This document shows, piece by piece, positions 41,335 to 44,222 of a DNA stretch of 44,222 bases (positions are counted from its first letter, which is position 1; every line of letters starts with the position of its first letter). A model generated the notes under the pieces. That model had not been told where the DNA came from. It saw only the letters and a list, made by a program, of their open reading frames with translations, and did no database searches. Made by a program: the position numbers and the translations under genes. Source of the DNA: Verrucomicrobiota bacterium (lineage in GTDB: Bacteria; Verrucomicrobiota; Verrucomicrobiia; Verrucomicrobiales; Akkermansiaceae); assembly GCA_027619375.1 (NCBI GenBank), contig JAQCFL010000004.1:1-44222 (forward strand), written 5' to 3'.

Positions 41335-43935
41335 ATGAAGTACAATACGATGAAAGTGCAGTCGAATTCGATGACCCCGGGGCTTGTCGCCGGGGGGATC
41401 ATGTTGCTGTTTTCCATGAGCGCCCAAGCCTGGCGGCCCAATGCCCAGGACACCAATGCGGCGATCGAGGCCGGGGATTTTGGAGCCCATCTGGCGAAGC
41501 TCGGCCAATGGCTGGGGGAGGAAGTGCCCGCGTCCCGGGAGCAGATCACGAAGGAGGGCGTCGGAGCCCTGCTTCAGGATCCTGAGTTCCTGGGCGCTCT
41601 CATCGAGCGACGATTCATCACGAGAGTGTGGGGGGAGCCGACTCTGGGCGATTGGGCAAAGGCCGCTCCCGAGAACCGCGCATTTCTGGCTTGGCTCATG
41701 AGTCGCCCGGCGCTGATGGATGTGGTGATGCTGGCCCGGACCCCCACGGCGGGTTTCGCCCGGCTCGACGATAGCTGGAACATCGACACCAATGCCCTGG
41801 AGAACTGGAAGAAGATCTACCTTGCCGATCCGGAGTCACGGGAAGGACTCTACCTGCGCCTGGCGATCGCCTGCGTTCTGCGTCCTCCCGGCACGGGCAA
41901 TCACGGCGCGGGTGAGGCGAAGGTGCAGAGCAGTGTCTATGATCGGTACATGCACTATCGCAAGGCGCATGCGGACGGCGAACTACTGCCGAGCTTCGAC
42001 ACCCTCACCGTCTGGGAGATGACGCATGTGGTGTCGTCCTCCGCGTCCAATGTGGATCTGGCCTGGGGCCGGGAGGCTCTCAATACCTGGAAGCCCTCAT
42101 TCAGGCAGGATGAGGGTGTCGTTTCCATGGTGAGCCAGGTCTGGAACCGCTCCTCGCAGGTTCCCTATCATGACATGAGTTGTGTGGCGGCGGGCGGCGG
42201 AAAATGCGGACCACGCTCCTCGTTTGGCGTGTTCATCAACCAGGCCTTTGGCATTCCGTCCATCGGGGTCGGGCAACCGGCCCATGCGGCGGTGAGCTGG
42301 CGCAATCGGGATGGCGAGTGGCAGGTGGGGTACGGTCGCGGATGGAATGTGTCCAAGATCTTTGACCGTTACAAAATGGAAGGGCCTGACTTTGTGGAGC
42401 GAACGAGGGAACGCAAGACCTTCACGTTCGCGTTGAACGAGCATCTGCGCTGGCTGGCCGGCGCGCTGGAGAATCCGGTTGGTGGATATATACCGCCAGC
42501 CGACAGGAAATACGCGAACCCGCGTGCGGCGGCGGTCTTCGCGCTGGCCGACTTCAGGTCGCCGATCTACGGCAATATCAAGGACACCCCGTTCGGCGAG
42601 AGGAGGGCGGATGGGCAATCAACGCTCAGTGTCTTCCGTTCGCCGGCAGATCAAGGCGACAACTACGTCGCACGCATGCGCGGATTTCTGTATCCGCCGA
42701 AGTCAGGCGACTACGTATTCGGCATCACGGGCGACGACGGCGTGGATCTTTTCCTGAGTAAGGACGACGATCCCGGCAACAAGGCGCTCATCACTTCCCT
42801 GACCGAGCCTGTTGAGCCCACAGACTTCGGCCATCAGTCTGCGCCTGTCCGGCTCGAGGCGGGGAAGCGGTACTACATCGAGGCCGTCCATGTTGAGGGG
42901 GGTGGTAGTGATCACATGGCGGTGGCGTGGAACGGCCCCGGCATGGACGTGGGCATCATTCCCGGGAAATATCTCTCGCCGTACACGCCGAATGCCAGGA
43001 AGGGATCGATCATCCGTGAGGTTTGGAAGAAGCAGCCTGCGGTGCCGGTGTCCGTCAAATCCGATTTCAAGCCGGAAGCTCCGATCGAGGTGGCGCCCGG
43101 GGTCATCCACGTGGAGGCCGAGGATTTTTTCAAGCAGAGCAACGTGACGGTCGAGAATTGTTACACGGGCGGCAAGCAGGTGTATTATCCCGCGCTGACG
43201 GCGCATGCCATGTGCGGTTACAAGGTCAAGGTGCCCAAGACCGGAATGTATCAGTTCCGGGCCCGGGTGGCGGCGGTGAACTGGGGCCAGCAAATGTATG
43301 TCCGCTCATTCGGTGCGATGTATCCCGTCAAGGAAGCCAAGACCTCCAATGTCTTTCGAAACCAGGTGGATGTGCACGGACCCCAACAGGCCATTGATCA
43401 CGACCTGACGACGCGATGGGCGATGGACTTCGGCAAGGAGGAAGGGTGGCTGGAGCTGGATCTGGGCAGGCCCCGGGAAATCAGCAAACTCATTATCGAC
43501 GAACGGGCCTTGAATTACGTGTGCAAGCACACGGTGGAGTACAAGGTCGGCGACGAGTGGAAGACGCTCCTGGAAGGAGATTTTATCAAGGACTACGTCA
43601 AGTCATTCCCTCCGGTGACGGCGCAGTATGTGAGACTGTCCACCTTTGATTCCAAGGCCCCGACCGGCGGGCCAACGGTGCGGGACTTCAGCGTGGGCGA
43701 GGTCCTTGACGGCAACGGGTTCCTTGAGATTCCATGGGCCCCTGGCTCGGAGCAGAACGAAAAGGGTGGAATGTCCGGACGATGGCAGACGACCGTGCCG
43801 CTGGACATGTATCTGGTTGAAGGCGAGCAAACGGTCTGGGTGTGTACCCAAACCTTGGAGGCGCAGCGGAGCGTCGCGATGCGCTGGTTCGAGTTGACGC
43901 CGAAGAACCGGGACCAGGCAAAGACGGAACCTTGA
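41335..43935 (+). CDS. Transglutaminase-like Cys-His protein with PA14 and nested discoidin in a CBM6-like domain (member 3)
   Basis: An 866-aa secreted protein; the signal peptide ends near SAQAW, then RPN as in the two siblings (ATGs at 41350 and 41371 are alternative starts). The core has GGGKC291GPRSSF, H317 in GVGQPAHA, YGRGW and GPD352F. Extra to the siblings is a PA14 domain (about 420-548; YVARMRGFLYPPKSGDYVF, FGITGDDGVDLFL). A CBM6-like domain opens at about 590 (VIHVEAEDF, TGGKQVYY, GMYQFRARVAAVN), is interrupted at about 668-788 by an F5/8C discoidin domain (AIDHDLTTRWAMDFG, GWLELDLG), and then resumes (FLEIPWAP ... VEGEQTVWV ... RSVAMRWFEL). Its exact chemistry is unknown. It is the last gene before the REPIN-like element. 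Confidence 0.78.
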   Translation: MKYNTMKVQSNSMTPGLVAGGIMLLFSMSAQAWRPNAQDTNAAIEAGDFGAHLAKLGQWLGEEVPASREQITKEGVGALLQDPEFLGALIERRFITRVWGEPTLGDWAKAAPENRAFLAWLMSRPALMDVVMLARTPTAGFARLDDSWNIDTNALENWKKIYLADPESREGLYLRLAIACVLRPPGTGNHGAGEAKVQSSVYDRYMHYRKAHADGELLPSFDTLTVWEMTHVVSSSASNVDLAWGREALNTWKPSFRQDEGVVSMVSQVWNRSSQVPYHDMSCVAAGGGKCGPRSSFGVFINQAFGIPSIGVGQPAHAAVSWRNRDGEWQVGYGRGWNVSKIFDRYKMEGPDFVERTRERKTFTFALNEHLRWLAGALENPVGGYIPPADRKYANPRAAAVFALADFRSPIYGNIKDTPFGERRADGQSTLSVFRSPADQGDNYVARMRGFLYPPKSGDYVFGITGDDGVDLFLSKDDDPGNKALITSLTEPVEPTDFGHQSAPVRLEAGKRYYIEAVHVEGGGSDHMAVAWNGPGMDVGIIPGKYLSPYTPNARKGSIIREVWKKQPAVPVSVKSDFKPEAPIEVAPGVIHVEAEDFFKQSNVTVENCYTGGKQVYYPALTAHAMCGYKVKVPKTGMYQFRARVAAVNWGQQMYVRSFGAMYPVKEAKTSNVFRNQVDVHGPQQAIDHDLTTRWAMDFGKEEGWLELDLGRPREISKLIIDERALNYVCKHTVEYKVGDEWKTLLEGDFIKDYVKSFPPVTAQYVRLSTFDSKAPTGGPTVRDFSVGEVLDGNGFLEIPWAPGSEQNEKGGMSGRWQTTVPLDMYLVEGEQTVWVCTQTLEAQRSVAMRWFELTPKNRDQAKTEP

Positions 43936-44023
43936 GGACAACGAAGACGAACAGAAAAGCCCGCCCGCCAGGACGCTTGCGATTGAGAGGTGAAACGTTG
44001 ACTGATCGCTATTCCCTTTAATT

Positions 44024-44206
44024 GGTAGGGGACGGTCGCTCCGCGCCGTCCGGCGGTTGGGCCGCCGAAAGCAGGAATGCCATGGTGATCGGTAGCAGCA
44101 CGCGACCATGGGAAGCCGTCGGCGTTCGTGACGCTCATCCTGTTCTTCGGCGCTCTCCGGGGCCGGCGTCGTCCCCCCGGACGGCGCGGAGCGACCGTCC
44201 CCTACC
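44024..44206. mobile_element. REPIN/MITE-like element with 30-bp perfect inverted ends
   Basis: Positions 44024-44053 (starting GGTAGGGGACGGTCGCTC) and 44177-44206 are exact reverse complements over 30 bases; the flanking bases do not match, so the element is 183 bp. Each arm carries its own short stem, GGACGG against CCGTCC, as in REP units, and the middle contains another hairpin, GGCGG-TTGGG-CCGCC. It has no coding capacity. Paired inverted REP units of this type (REPINs) are moved by RAYT transposases; none is in the window. It begins 88 bases after the stop of the last island gene. Confidence 0.75.
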
Positions 44207-44222
44207 TTAACGATGGGCTCCA

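Noticed and set aside
1-44222. CRISPR arrays, tRNA or rRNA genes, phage modules, toxin-antitoxin pairs
   Set aside because: Read on both strands, I saw no regularly spaced direct repeats, no cloverleaf-like sequence with conserved TTC loops and no phage or toxin-antitoxin motifs. A covariance-model search was not possible.

Overview
The window looks like a GC-rich Verrucomicrobiota (PVC-group) chromosome. This rests on secreted sulfatases, sialate-O-acetylesterase-like (SASA) proteins, DUF1680/GH127 enzymes, DUF2341-LamG proteins, a PEP-CTERM-type tail and a MEP-pathway ispD gene together; no rRNA or tRNA is present, so the assignment is inference. Nothing in the window encodes an obvious regulator, transporter or SusCD pair.

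Left part (1-9.9 kb): the end of an insertion sequence (partial transposase, minus strand), a lipoprotein, a membrane-anchored von Willebrand A protein, a yqeY-ispD pair, a small membrane protein (DUF3592-like), a secreted ExbD-like protein and a secreted sulfatase. A complete IS4-family element with perfect 16-bp inverted ends (8207-9604) follows. It lies directly beside the orphaned C-terminus of a PEP-CTERM protein.

Central and right part (10.0-43.9 kb): a polysaccharide- or glycoprotein-degradation island in three transcription blocks. Block A (plus, 10029-29766) encodes a PDZ/HEAT-repeat protein, a GH127 enzyme, three large paralogous DUF2341-LamG-SASA esterases (the second with an extra N-terminal pair of Fn3-like/LamG-like modules), a GH2 glycosidase between copies 2 and 3, and a classical SASA esterase. 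Block B (minus, 38988 down to 29904) encodes a transglutaminase-like protein with a CBM6-like tail, a sulfatase, a second GH127, a chimera carrying only the first strand/motif of a CE4 deacetylase, a compact SASA esterase and a second transglutaminase-like protein. Blocks A and B converge on a strong hairpin near 29.85 kb. Block C (plus, 39375-43935) encodes a beta-helix/discoidin protein and a third transglutaminase-like protein with PA14, CBM6-like and nested discoidin domains. A 183-bp REPIN/MITE-like element with 30-bp perfect inverted ends closes the window.

Inferred joint function: the esterases remove acyl groups, the sulfatases remove sulfate, the GH127 and GH2 enzymes remove L-arabinofuranosyl and beta-linked (galactosyl- or glucuronosyl-type) residues, and the beta-helix protein may cut or bind the backbone. 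The least described component is the threefold family of secreted Cys-His (transglutaminase-like) proteins fused to carbohydrate-binding domains. A glycoprotein target of the hydroxyproline-rich, arabinosylated type would explain such proteins beside two GH127 enzymes, but this is a hypothesis.
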